64,000 nt of DNA, taken from positions 300,501-364,500 of the forward strand of contig JAZARR010000164.1 in NCBI GenBank assembly GCA_037389465.1. Reading direction: 5' to 3'. This stretch comes from Baylisascaris procyonis (taxonomy: Eukaryota; Nematoda; Chromadorea; Rhabditida; Ascarididae). The notes below the pieces were generated by a model. It was not told where the DNA came from, searched no databases, and saw only the letters and a list, made by a program, of their open reading frames with translations. Position 1 is the stretch's first letter. Each line of letters begins with the position of its first letter. Made by a program: the position numbers and the translations under genes. This document shows, one piece after another, positions 12,801 to 24,700 of this stretch.

Positions 12801-15210
12801 GAGCTAAAATTTTGCGTGGGTTTTCCTGAAACGACTTCTGAAGTACGAAAACATAGATTATGGAAGGAAAAAGGAGGGGATTTGCAGTGCAAGAAAAATG
12901 ATTTTCCTTAATGAATCTTTTAGAGAAGAAAATGTGACGAGAAGGGGTGAAATTCCGCATAAAACCGATGATTTGCATAAAAATCTTCAGCATTTCCACT
13001 CCTATTTGCAGTTGAATAAGAGTAAAATGCAAATCTTGCACAGTCAGAACTTGCAGATCGCATTTCGAGCGAAGAACTCAGTTGATTCCTTTTTTTATTT
13101 TGGTTCATTGCATTTTGCGTGCATCCGTAGATGCGCCTTCACAGATGCATTTAGAGTTTGTCACTGGTTGATTGACATCGAATTTTACAGTTGCTTCCTG
13201 CCGTTCACTTTCTTTTGTCTTTACGTCGGAGATGAGCGTGGGTAGAGATCATGAGTAGTTTCTTCGGCTATGGTCACTAGATGTTCATTGTTATAAATTG
13301 TAATAGTAAAAATGTGCAACCGTCAAACATCTTCTGAAATTTTACGTTGCAGCTGTTGTAATCTAGCAATATGATCCAGTATTGAGTTGTTTAGATCCCT
13401 TACTTGGCCTACAGGAATAGTCTCATAAAAACATTTAACGTGAACACATCAAAAAGTAATGAAAAGAGATTTTAACTTGTTTGATTTGTGCAAAAGTGTA
13501 CCCGAATATGGTAGCTGAGGTGACATGGAACTTAATTAAGGTATATCGCAATCCACTCCGGTACGATCTGCCGAGCCCAGTTTCGCCTCCTCGTTACGAA
13601 CATTGGGCGAGCGAACGCAACAACTGGACAGTCGAGGGATCACCGCGGCGATTCCGTACCTCAGAAGTACAGAGTCGTAGTGGACGGCGCGATGAACGTA
13701 TGCTTAATCGGCCTATTTAATTGCTTCCAAAAGTTTGCTAGCGCAAATAACTTACCGCTCTGGAATAGCAAAATTCCACCAGAGTTTCAAGTTTTCTTCA
13801 AAAAAGTTGTGAAAATCAAAAACAAATATATCTAAAAATCCTCACTTTCGTGCCAGCCGTGATAAATCATATTTTCTCACTAATAAGCACAGGAGTTTCA
13901 GATGCCGCAATTTTCCAAGGTGAACGTAAGTTCAAGCGGACGACGGTTGGCTTCTGCAGGGATGGCGGATATTTCCGTTTGTAAATCTTATAGCGGCCAT
14001 GTGTCGTAGGTAAAAATATGAGAAAAGGGGGACGTAGAACAGGAAGGTAGGAAGAGCTGTGTTTGGGAAACTTCATTTTCAGTATTTAAGATCGTGTTCT
14101 TGAGCCATAAATTTGCTCATTTTTCGCATTCACTGTGCCCATAGCCAGATAGCGGATCAGATTTATTTACGTTACTGAGGAGAGGAGATGGGAGACCCTT
14201 ACGGGAGGAGATGAAAAGGGATTATGGCACTCGTAACTTTCCGAGCACTCTAAATCATGGAAACGACTGACACATACGTAAATACATCTCTTATTTTTCA
14301 TTTGTTATTTATTTATTTATATACCACAGAAATTTATATAATCGTACTGAATGCGCGTTTACGTAACATACATGTATATGCAGCTGAATACCGAGGCAGC
14401 CGTGGTCCTGAGATCCTACACTATCAGAATTCGAATTTGGAGGAAATTCCGATCGTTTCGTTGATGAGCGAATTGCCTATGATCGAAGATGGCGCTACCG
14501 AATGCCTTTATCCAACCGTTCAGCCAATTCGTACTCACGGTACTATTCTAAAATTCTCTTCCGTCATAGGAACTTATCCTCGTCGCATATCCAACGAAGC
14601 ACTTATCATTTCATTAAGAAGGCCAAATCTCTATTCGATATGATCTTAAAAACCCTGCAGTCAAAAAAACCATAAAGAAATCGGCTTTCGTAGCCTTATT
14701 CCAAAATTTTTAAAGAGAGCCTTGAACACTGCAGCTACTGCAAACAGAAATGAATTTTGAGAGTAGGCGAATTGTGTGCCGCTTCAGTGTTCGCTATTAC
14801 GGGCACTCCAAAGTTGATGTAATTAAAGGAAGCAAGACAGTTTTCCAACGTATGCAGCAGGCTAATCTTGCATACCATCCGCAACGGCTAATGCCACAAA
14901 GCGCATCGTGTTATTCTTGAACGGATACAGCTGTTTCACCTTAGCGCATATATGACCTGCTGTCATTCAACTTGCTATCAACCGTTTCGTCCAAGAACAT
15001 ATGAAATTCTGTCACCCCATTCTCTCTTTTTGGTCGTTTTTTGTGACCATGTTAACAGTGATTTTTCTCATATGTAGGTAGATTTATTAAAATGCATCAC
15101 GGTTTCATGCAATTGCAGATTTACCACCAGGTGAGCATGCACGTTCAAGTCGTTCTGCACCTCTTCGACGTGCCCGTCAACGTATTCGCAATTACTGTAC
15201 GATGCTTTAA
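2..15210 (+). CDS. 3' part of a giant repeat-protein gene (5' end outside window)
   Basis: The reading frame is open from base 2 (Asp-Glu-Ser-Ala-Pro) through one exon of about 11.9 kb; the GTG at 17 is an internal Val, not a start. Residues 1 to about 3280 are tandem modules ending in VSVYHSGRSDE. Decayed modules follow, then a basic Pro/Arg-rich tail with runs of five or six prolines. Downstream exons joined by phase: about 13497-13697 (donor C/GTATGC), 14384-14539 (acceptor TATGCAG, donor G/GTACTA), 15119-15210 (acceptor TTGCAG), ending in RNYCTML and TAA. The junction after the giant exon is unresolved: donors at 11914 (phase 0) or 11919 (phase 2). No enzymatic domain, signal peptide or membrane segment is visible in the coding part. 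The modular acidic and basic composition suggests a structural, perhaps cytoskeletal, protein. A giant ankyrin (UNC-44-like) tail is a guess from memory, not shown. Coding status is secure; identity is not. Confidence 0.82.
9847..11914 (+). other. Unique C-terminal part of the giant exon: decayed modules and basic Pro/Arg-rich tail
   Basis: After the last regular A module the sequence drifts. The module end motif survives at about 10049-10075 and 10223-10251 (YHSGRSDE), decays to YHSGSSDE at about 10474-10503 and to YGSGLIES at about 10660-10686. From about 10.7 kb the protein becomes rich in Arg, Pro, Ser and Thr, with five prolines near 11000 and six near 11640. A short charged stretch, probably helical, lies between about 11020 and 11090 (RQKRLEKERRQ). 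The composition resembles basic microtubule- or SH3-binding tails, but no named domain is recognised. Confidence 0.7.
12148..12191 (+). other. Possible 44-nt exon of the giant gene
   Basis: A pyrimidine-rich acceptor (TTTTCTTAG) and a GTATGT donor enclose 44 nt. Entered in phase 2, as after a donor at 11919, it reads IMELSLAGITAKHS and leaves in phase 1. That matches acceptors before the 13.5-kb exon at 13497 or 13515. It therefore supplies one consistent path between the giant exon and the downstream exons. The evidence is only splice motifs plus phase. Confidence 0.3.
13902..13925 (+). other. Candidate 24-nt microexon of the giant gene
   Basis: A consensus acceptor (GTTTCAG) and a consensus donor (GTAAGT) enclose 24 nt between the 13.5-kb and 14.4-kb exons. 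Both neighbouring exons join in phase 1. Inserting 24 nt keeps the frame and adds HAAIFQGE between RRDE and PEYRG. Skipping it also keeps the frame, as expected of a cassette microexon. Confidence 0.5.
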
Positions 15211-15230
15211 GCAAGTCATCACCATACATG

Positions 15231-15236
15231 AATAAA
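15231..15236 (+). terminator. Polyadenylation signal AATAAA of the giant gene
   Basis: AATAAA begins 21 bases after the TAA at 15208-15210. This would give a very short 3' UTR, common in nematodes, and it supports 15119-15210 as the terminal exon. Confidence 0.55.
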
Positions 15237-18200
15237 CCGCTCTCCAACGATACCGACGTTGATTTTACTATTAAACGAAGAGAGCGATTGGCTGGCCGTT
15301 TGCGAGCGTCTTTAGCTATCGTTTATCCTCAAAATTGAGCGACTTTCTATAGCTTTCGTAATTTTTCCAACTTATGAACATTCTGAGGTTATGTGCTAAT
15401 CTCACAGAAAAAAATGACAACTTTTATGCGTCTTGGAAGGAGTAGGTAAAATTGTTGTCGATGAAAAAGTACCATAATATGAACATGCTAATAGGCGCTC
15501 CGGTCCTATAAGTCATCGCTTCACTGCGCTAGTGAAAGCCTTTCGAAATGTGTGCTGTATGACGAAATACAATATTTTTTGCTCTGTTAGAATACTTACT
15601 AAAACGGTTATCTGAACACGTAAATTACTAGTAACAGTGGTTGCAAAACTTCACATTTCGAGGATCAGTCAAAAAGTTACTCATTTCTATCGAAATTTCT
15701 CCACTTACAAGAAAAGGATGACTAAACTACACGGAGAAATCTCTTAGCTAAAAATTATTTGGTCTATGAGAGATAGCATCAGAAATTTGTTTTTTTTTTC
15801 TCAGATGATTTCACTATAATAAATAAAGATTGGTTAGGTGATTAAGAGTGATCATAAAAGAAAATCTAGTTAAATGACTAGAAAAAAAGCAATGTAGGTA
15901 ACCGCTATGGCAATCGATTATAACTGTTTAAAAAAAGGAAAGCGTTTTTAAACCATGCTTGCTTTCGAAAATCTCTTTGAAACGTTGTCTTGTTCGCCTT
16001 TCTATTGCTTATTGTTATCGTCTCACTTTTGCGATGTTTGCTTGAATGAACGATTGTCGTAAATTCAACCAAGATACGGAAACGGTGATATTGTTGTGTA
16101 TCTTCAACAAGCGTTCCCTCACCGAGCTCTCCTCCTTTTTGCTACTCATTGCCTTTTTTATAGCATATAGTTGTAATGGTTGAGTATCAAACGTTTATTT
16201 ATCGTTGAATAGTAAAACGATTATATGTGAACGATAACAAAAAAGCAAAAAAGCAAATAAATCGGGTCGTTGTGCAGTATTAGCTGATTTAGCGGTATGT
16301 TGCAGCTGATTATTTACAGCTGTTTACCGCTTATTCTAATTGCTTCTCTGCATCTCTCATAATAGAATTTTGTATATTCGTGCTGCATCTGGTTGTTTTC
16401 TTTGCTCAGTTTTATTCGGTTGCAAAACGCCTAATAAATTTGTTCATTCTTACATTTTTGCTTGCAACGACCTCTTACAGAATAGCATTGGACGCTAACA
16501 AAAAAAAAAAAAAAAAAATGATTCCACGGAGGTTCTCTCAATGCAGAATTTCTCAAGCGCCAAGTTAGACGACGAAAATAATGTTGAATTTATTTCTTTC
16601 TTTTTCCCTCGCTCGAAATTTACAGGTGTTTCGCTAGGACACTGTCGACAAGAGGATTCCTGGGGGAGTTCCTTTTTCGAAAATAAAAATTTGTCAAAAT
16701 CCACGGACAAATAACCGAGTTAGGTGGCCATGAGCTTAGACTCTTCGGAACCCTTAGAAAGAAAGCGTCCTTACTGTATGTAATCATACACTATCAACCT
16801 ATTCTTGTCCCCAAAAATTTCACCTTACTGAACGATATCAATGAACGACATGAACGTCGCCGGTGAATGATGACAGTGATGCGAGAACTATGTACACAGG
16901 GCTGTTTTCTAAAGCGAAGGGGCACTGATGTAACGGAGAATTAAGCCAATGACAAAAGAAAGTGAATGCCGTGATGTTCTCGAAACTGAGCATAGATTAC
17001 TGTTTTCGGTAGAAATAAAAAGTCTGAAGCGATGAGAATAAATGCTATTTCATTGCTTTCTGAAAAACGCTGAAACACTCGATTCAAACAAGCAATAATG
17101 GATGACTCAACATCCGAGATGCATTGGTAAAAAGGTCCGTTGCTGGGAAATCATCTATTGTGCGACAGAAGACGTTGGTACAGATCAGTGGCTACCGATT
17201 TTGCTAGTCAATGGAAACTTTGAACAGTGACCACTGATCCTGGTTTGACATCAACGGTCATCGATTAAAATTTCTGTAGTTGTAGCTATCAGCATTACGG
17301 AACTACGTCGAGCCTTCCCAGGCGTACTAAAGTGACCACGTAAGTCATGGGCATTCCTTAGTTATGGTCGGCGGCCACCAATTTTGGTTACAGGGAACTT
17401 CGGTGACCGCCGAATGTCGGTGACCTGCGAAGCTTCACTGTTCAGCCGGTGGACACGTCGAATTCCGGCCACCGAGCCATCCTGCAGTGGGCGACCATCG
17501 TCAAAAAATTGGCAAACGCGAAAAACCTGTGAGCAGCAATCTTTCGCAGCAACATTTGGTGGCAGCCGAATTCCATGATCATCGAATCATCTTCTAATAG
17601 GGTGGCATCGATCTGAGTTTATACAATTACCACGAAGCCATATTCCCATAACTTCACTATGTCTAGCAATAGCGCATGCTGCTGCTTAGCAAAGTCACCG
17701 TGAAGGTTCATTGTTGAGCGCTTTCCACCACGACCGCGACGCTGCTTCCAACTTTTTCACCTGGATTATCAGTGTCCCCGACTTTACATTATTTGGGATT
17801 CCCCCATGATTTCCGCACAAGACATCCTTGCAGATTTGCCCGTCCCACAGCGGACCACGTGTCTAACATATGTCGCCTTTGGTACCTTGAACCAAGGCGC
17901 AATTACCTCCGGTTGGAACCGCTCTCCATTCCACTCAGAGCGCTTCTGCATCAATCTTGCGGCTTTTGCGGTCCTTCTACACTATCAAATATCAGCTTTC
18001 TTTGTTTTTCACATAAAATTTGTCGACTAGACAATCAATCAACCACAAGAAACTAACGCGTGTAATCGAGATACCGTGGTCAAAGGATGTTTTTTATTCA
18101 GCGTAACAAAATTTGTGAAAAATACATCAATGAGAAAATAACAACTCAATGAAAAGGATCGCAAACAATAACAAATCAACAACAATTCCTATCCGATCAA

Positions 18201-18715
18201 GCAGATAAAATGAACGACCTGAACGTATCTCATCGTAAAAACATTCAAAGATAAGAAAAGTGTCTACAATATTGCCTTGTAAAATGTGGAGTAAAAACCG
18301 AGCCAGATGAAATGTTCATTAAAAAAAGAATATTCTTCACTCATTGAAGGACAAAGAGGATTGCAATGAAGCAGTAGAGTTATAAGAATAAAAAAGGTCT
18401 GAAAGACAAAGATCTTCTAATGTTTTTTCCAATGTTTCAAGAAACGCTTTAGAGAACAAGGTGCCTTAATGCAATAAAACCTACCCAGTCATGTCCTTGC
18501 ACTTCACCCCCTCCATATTTCAGCTTACTGCGGTAACGTCCGACTCCCCCATATTGGTCTAATCACTAAGGAGGTAATAAATGAACAACAAATGCCGTCC
18601 AAAGATCCCTTTCACCACTACCATACAACCACAACAATCAAGAATACGGCGCAATCATATAATTGCTTGAAGGTGCTTCAATAACAACACACACACACAA
18701 AAGAAAAGCCGAATT
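15237..18715. other. Intergenic region between convergent genes
   Basis: The 3.5 kb between the giant gene and the 3' end of NHP2 holds no recognised gene. Bases 17320-18030 are richer in GC and carry short open frames on the + strand (17384-17578, 17806-18030) that resemble no family I know. A 9-bp inverted repeat (GATCAGTGG, 17183-17191 with 17231-17239) sits just before. A poly(A) run occurs at 16500-16518. The 3' UTR of NHP2 must lie at the right edge; a minus-strand AATAAA exists at 18093-18098 but is over 600 bases from the stop codon. Confidence 0.5.
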
Positions 18716-21700
18716 TCATGCAACCGGCGGAAGCAAGTTGATCTGTTCGCGAACCTCGTTGTATAATTCCGCATAATCTTCGTGCTCTTTCACCAGCAGC
18801 AATATTGAAGGCCGTTTATGTCCTTAAATTCGAAACTTCAGAAAACTTAAGTAGATAAAACGAGCCCGTTCAGCAAGAAGGCTTCAGGAGAAGTTTTCTA
18901 AATCCCTTCGTTTCTATTCCCTGACCCACCAGACGGAGCTGCAATCAAGGTTCAAATCAGCGTCGAACAGAATGCATTTTCGAATTAAGCCAGCCTTAAA
19001 ACATGTATCTATAGAAGGCGGACTGACAATCACGAGGAGTAAGCATCAAGCAATGTTTGCGATAGTGCCATATAACATAGCTATTTCAAGAGCAACCTTC
19101 GCTCCTGAATGCACGACCTAATTAATCTCTATTTATAACTACTCTATGAAGCTAGGTGATAAACTATTAGTCTTTATGATGCATGCGCGAGCACAAAAAT
19201 ATTACTGATAAAGAGAGGAAGTAAGCCGTTTTGCTTTTCCCAAAAACAATAAAAACATCTTTTTACACAAGCTTAGCTAGCGCAATAACGCGTTCACCTT
19301 AGAAGAATTCCTGGAGGAAGACTCCTGTATTTATTAGCTCCCTCCCCGAAATTTTTTTCACACATCCTCTTCCCCTTTTCGTTGGCCAGTTTTTACCACT
19401 TTTATATTTGACTGCCTTTATATCACCCAATGCAGAGCAACAACGAAGATATATAACCTACCGGCGGCAAGACCGAGATGTTTTCGCGATGGTGTAAACA
19501 CATATGGTAAGTCTTTATCTTCACATAGTGCAGGCATGTGCGAGTACACGTCAAGTGGACTTACATCACCTAAAGAAATTCACTGCGTTTGACATACTTG
19601 ATCCAACATATAAACTACTTTCCACAAAACTATTAGAACCGCTTCTACTGAACGGACAGAGAAAGCGGGAAAAGGAACATATATTCCATAAAAACACTGT
19701 ACGTGGTGACCCACAAAAGCTTGCTTGAAAAGGCAAATTTCATGTAATTCACAAAAAAGTAGATGCAGGCATCAATGATTTTTGAACTTTTCAACAAGAG
19801 AAACGTTCAAGTAAGAGAACTAAATCTGGAACAAAAACACAGAAATGTCACTGTTTATTTTCAGCAACTGAAAAATTCACTCAATAACAAACATCATATG
19901 AAAAATAAAAGAGATAGCATGACATAAGAAAACCATGCGTGAAGTGCAAAAACTAGCAGTTCCGGTTAATACTATTTTTTTCTGTTGGAAGCAATGAAGC
20001 AAAGTGAGAATATAAAACTCAAAGAAAAATGGGGCAGTAAGCGCAGTCTTTGAAATCTATGTAAAGCATGTCCGAAAAAAATGATTTGCGGTGCCATGAC
20101 GAAGCTCAGCTTAAAAAAGGCAATAAGGAATTGCTAAAAACGTCTGAACAAATAGCAATGTGCGAATAGTGAAGTTTATTTAACCTTTTAAAAAAGCATC
20201 AAGAAAAAATAATATGCAAAAGTTTCGGACTTCAAGAATGCGCATAAAAAGTTCCCTCGAAATTGGCAGCGGAGATGGAGGAAACGGGGCAAAGATCAGG
20301 AGGATTTAGAAGCATTAACAGCACTGCTGCCAACAAGCACTCGCCTATAAGCACATATTTTAATGGTTGAACGTCGTCTCAAATAACAATTACTGAAGTA
20401 ATTCCACATCGACCACTAACGAATGGCTGGACAAGGATTATTCACTTTTCTCAACTTGTATAATCCCATCATGCATAATTCCAGATACTCAGAAAACGAA
20501 TCCCCATCATGCGGAGAAAGCTAGCATCCTCTTTTCGCTTCTAGGAAGCGGTAATTACCAACTCAAAATAGCCACATCTATAATATAAGAGCCGAATCCT
20601 CTCCTCCCAACTTTACCTTTCCACTTAGTTTAGTTGTGTATTTCCCACTTTTCCGTTCCACACTTCTATGTACTGCGGTTCTACAATTTGAGAAGTGTAA
20701 CGGCTGGAATTGGTGAGCCTCCTCCCAAAGAAATAAATTTCAAACCTTGTTTTAAAGATGCCACATGCTGCAAGCAATAGTTCAGAACTCCCTGGGGAGG
20801 GGGAGTTCGTTCCTATGATCCTCTATTGAGCTAGGGAAGGAAAAGACACCTATCAAAGGACCTATATCTGATGCTTGAAATAAACGGCAGTCAGAAACAT
20901 ACCTGCAAGAATAACGATTCCAGTTTCGTTTCGTCGTATCGCCTTATGCACATCGCTTAGTCCTTGTCGCAGATATGTTTTCTCTTTGGATGCCTAAGAA
21001 TAAAAGCATTTTATAATTTACATGCTCATGACTACGTGCACCAGGACGCTGGGTACGAGAGCAGTTGAGGTTGGATCTCTGAATGACAAAGCACTCGAGG
21101 CCTTTTGCTTCGACCACAGATTGTGCGCTCAATAGTTCTCGGTGTTCTCACTGCTCCTCTAAAACTTTCCCATCTCACCTATGTACGTACCTTAGGGACA
21201 TACCGAATCCGTCTACATTAACGTAAAAAACCATACACAGTTTCCCGCAAGTATTTACTTCAAGCCACTATCATCGCAGTCGTTTATTGAGTTCCTAAAG
21301 CGATGCAACCATTTTGAATGAAGACAATATGACTCCTGCTGAGATTGACAGAATGAACTCAGTCATCTAGGCAAAAAAGAAATTGCAGATTGGAAATTAG
21401 TGAGAAAGAACTTATGACAGCCGCATAAGGTCTACAACGTCTAACAGGCTTCAGTATCTGCTTAAATCAAACTTGGCCTCTCGTTCAACAGCGGCTTGAA
21501 CCTCAGGCTCGAAACTATCATCAGACATAAGCTCAGACCTCCCAAGAAAGATGGGGTTAGCACCTTTAACTAAAGAAATGATTGAGACCCTGATTAGGGC
21601 GCAGCTAGGTCCTCCAAGCGAACCGAACCAACCACCAATCAATAGCTCAAGCCTCTGACTGAAGGAGGGTCGAGCTTCTGATTAAAAACAGGCCTGGGTC

Positions 21701-24700
21701 ACTGATCGAGCTAAGGTCACGGCCCGCGATGAAGTGTATCTTGAACCACTAACTTAAATGTCTTTAGATATCTTCAGACAGACGCTTTAGCCAGTGATAT
21801 AAAAGTGTGAAACTTCGGCGACTCAAAGGCATAAGTCTCTGATTCATCAGGAGCTCGAACCAACAATGAGGTGATGTAAGGATCTTGCGACAAGTCTCTA
21901 AAATGTTGTATGTAGTAAGCAACCAGTATATTTTTCAAGAGATTCCTACCGTTCAGTTCAAAATCTCTACAATCATGTGATGAAATTCCACTGCTTTCCT
22001 CGGAATACCTATAGTTTCATAGGAAATCCCTGCAGTCGTATAAGGAATCGCTTCAACTTCTGCATTCCAACACTGACTCATGCAACAATGTAGAGGACTG
22101 CTACAGCCCTATGTGACATCCACTAAGTTCTGCAAGATTTGCCCTCATCGTAATGTATTTCGATAGTTTGTTCTGTCAGAATGTCTGAGTACACCTCATC
22201 AACGTCAAATGCAATCACAGTAGTCACGGCGCCAATTGATTTCTCTTCATAAATGCACTCGCACATCACTACATGTCCTCTGTGAACGCACACTGGTCGG
22301 CTTGCACCAATCGAAACGATGCATGTACCGCGTTTCCGACCGATGTTTACCCATGACAGGACAGAGGGGTGGGGCATGAAAGTGAAAGCATCGTCATTTT
22401 CACGAAGACAGTGACAATGACTCATGTGTCACACCCCCACATGCGGAAAGCATATCAGTATATATGTATAAGTGCCCAGGAATTCCTCCTTCTGTGAGTA
22501 TGAGCCTACGTGCGAATAAAACTAACGCCGCAACATGGAGAACCTGCAGGGTCAGGATCGTCTCACTCCCTCGTGACCAGCCATTACAGGCCTTTCTGTC
22601 ACATCCGGCGATACCGCACGGCCCTCTTTACCAACTCACCTTGTTAAAAAGATTAATCCTCATAAAGGCGAGCTATAGAGAGGCTTATCAAGCGTTTCGT
22701 CCTCCCTTTCCCTAATCAAATCATATGAACATTTGTTGATTCTAGTTCCCACTATAGATGCATCACTGAAGTTACATATTGTTGGTGCCTACTCTAAGGT
22801 GAAACGCAGTTCTTCTCCATTCCGCTCAATATAAACAGTCACATCCGAAACTCTCAAGTTTGCAGTAAGATAAAGTGCGCGTTACAATAGTCAAGCAACA
22901 AAAAGAAGTCTCAACAACCCAACCCTTCACATATCGAATAGAATAATTCAGCAACCAGCAGTTCCCATCGAATTGAAAGACTTTGCACTTAGTTATCCAT
23001 CTATATTTTAGAGGACATAACTTCAGCTTTACTTCCTAAAACTAAAGAAAAACAACTGTGAATGTCCTCTTCAATCAACTGATCAACGAGGAAAAACGAT
23101 TCGATACCTTTTTGATAAGTTTATATAATTTTTTTGCAAGTTTTCGTCCTGCAAGCGGTTGCGCGATCGCATTAACCATTCCACACAATTCCTCATATTC
23201 GCCCTGAAAAGGAGGAAATATGATAATGTGACCCAATTTGCTAATAAATGAGGAAAGAAATAAAAGAAAGACGGTTCAAAAACTCCCTCATAAAGTTTGG
23301 GATTGCCTAACAGGATGGATGGCCGTATCATAGCTGAGCCAAGAACAGCGTTATTTTATTCAGCTGCCTGCATTCCTAGCACATGTAACCACGCATTTAC
23401 GAACTGGTTACATATGCCATGCAACAATGGAAGTCTACGATGTAAAGACTTGAGTTGAAGTACAGGCACTTGCGAGATCAAATATTTTATTTACGGAGAG
23501 TTCACCATACAGCATTCTCATACAGAACGACGTAAATACGGTGTGAGGCAAAAATGAAAAACTCCTGTACTTGAGGAAACTTGCTTTAGTAAGTGGGGAG
23601 GGGAGGGGAGCCGGTGATTCTCGTGGAGATGCCGGTACGGTGGACTTTTCCGAACATGTAAATTAATCAGGACTTTTTAAAAATTTGCACGGAATTTCGA
23701 TTCACAGTTATTTTTCCGACATGGAGTGAAGATGCTGCCTCGAAACTTACAGACCTTGAGAAAATAATCGTCTGAACGCATGTCTCAAAGCACATAACTA
23801 GGCTTTACTCGACTAAGAAAAATCATTCCGTGGAGTTCGAAATTTCGCTTTTCCGACCTGGTCGATAAACCGATCTCGATGAAAGTTGATAGTTATACCA
23901 TGAGGATGGAGGCAAGCTTCTTCTAAGGAGCATGACCTCCTGGGTTCCCTTTTCTTGGCGATGTGTCAGTACAGAAATTTTGTTACGCTAAAATTTAGAA
24001 TGGAAGTGGGGTTGTGTTTGATGACGAGACCCATTCAACGGTACAGGTATCGGGTTCTTAAAAATAGAGGAGTGATTATGACATTTCTTGCAATAACCTG
24101 AAAAGCTTCAGAGGAATTTCGGCGAATCGAATGGTTCAAAGTGCAAATGTTATCTGGGGTAGAATTTGTTGTCCCTTCCAGTAGTGAATAGATTGTTTGG
24201 GTTACTCAGGTAGGAGACTCTGTCGTGAATTTGATGATGAAAGACTAAGGTGACAAGAAAAGGAAACGAAACAGGACTTTTGTATCTCAGGAATGACTTG
24301 AATTTTGACATCGACCAAGATCAGCGATCGTCAAAATTCCAAAGATGAGATTTCGGGGAATATGAAGTCGATTCCGACTCAGCAATAGGTTATATTTTTG
24401 AATAGTGGGTTACATACATCGTTCAGCAGTGCCTCAAACACAGCTGACTTTAATGATGCAACCATCAGTTTCATCGGTTAATCCACTACCGAGATACATA
24501 AGACGTGAAATTTCCAAGTACCATAGATAAGAAAATTATTCGGTTCGAACAACAGCCAATTTACTAATCCAAACGACCTTTGATTCCCTACTAAACAAAC
24601 CTACTGCATTAAAGAAGGCTTTGACTGATTTATGAGGTATGAAAATTTTGTTTGATCCTCTCACCTGAGGGTGGTTTTTCGTCACCGAATCATGACCCAC

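Noticed and set aside
12685..13245. Overlapping open frames on both strands between the giant exon and its downstream exons
   Set aside because: Composition is intron-like (Phe/Leu/Asn/Lys-rich) with no splice logic or family resemblance.
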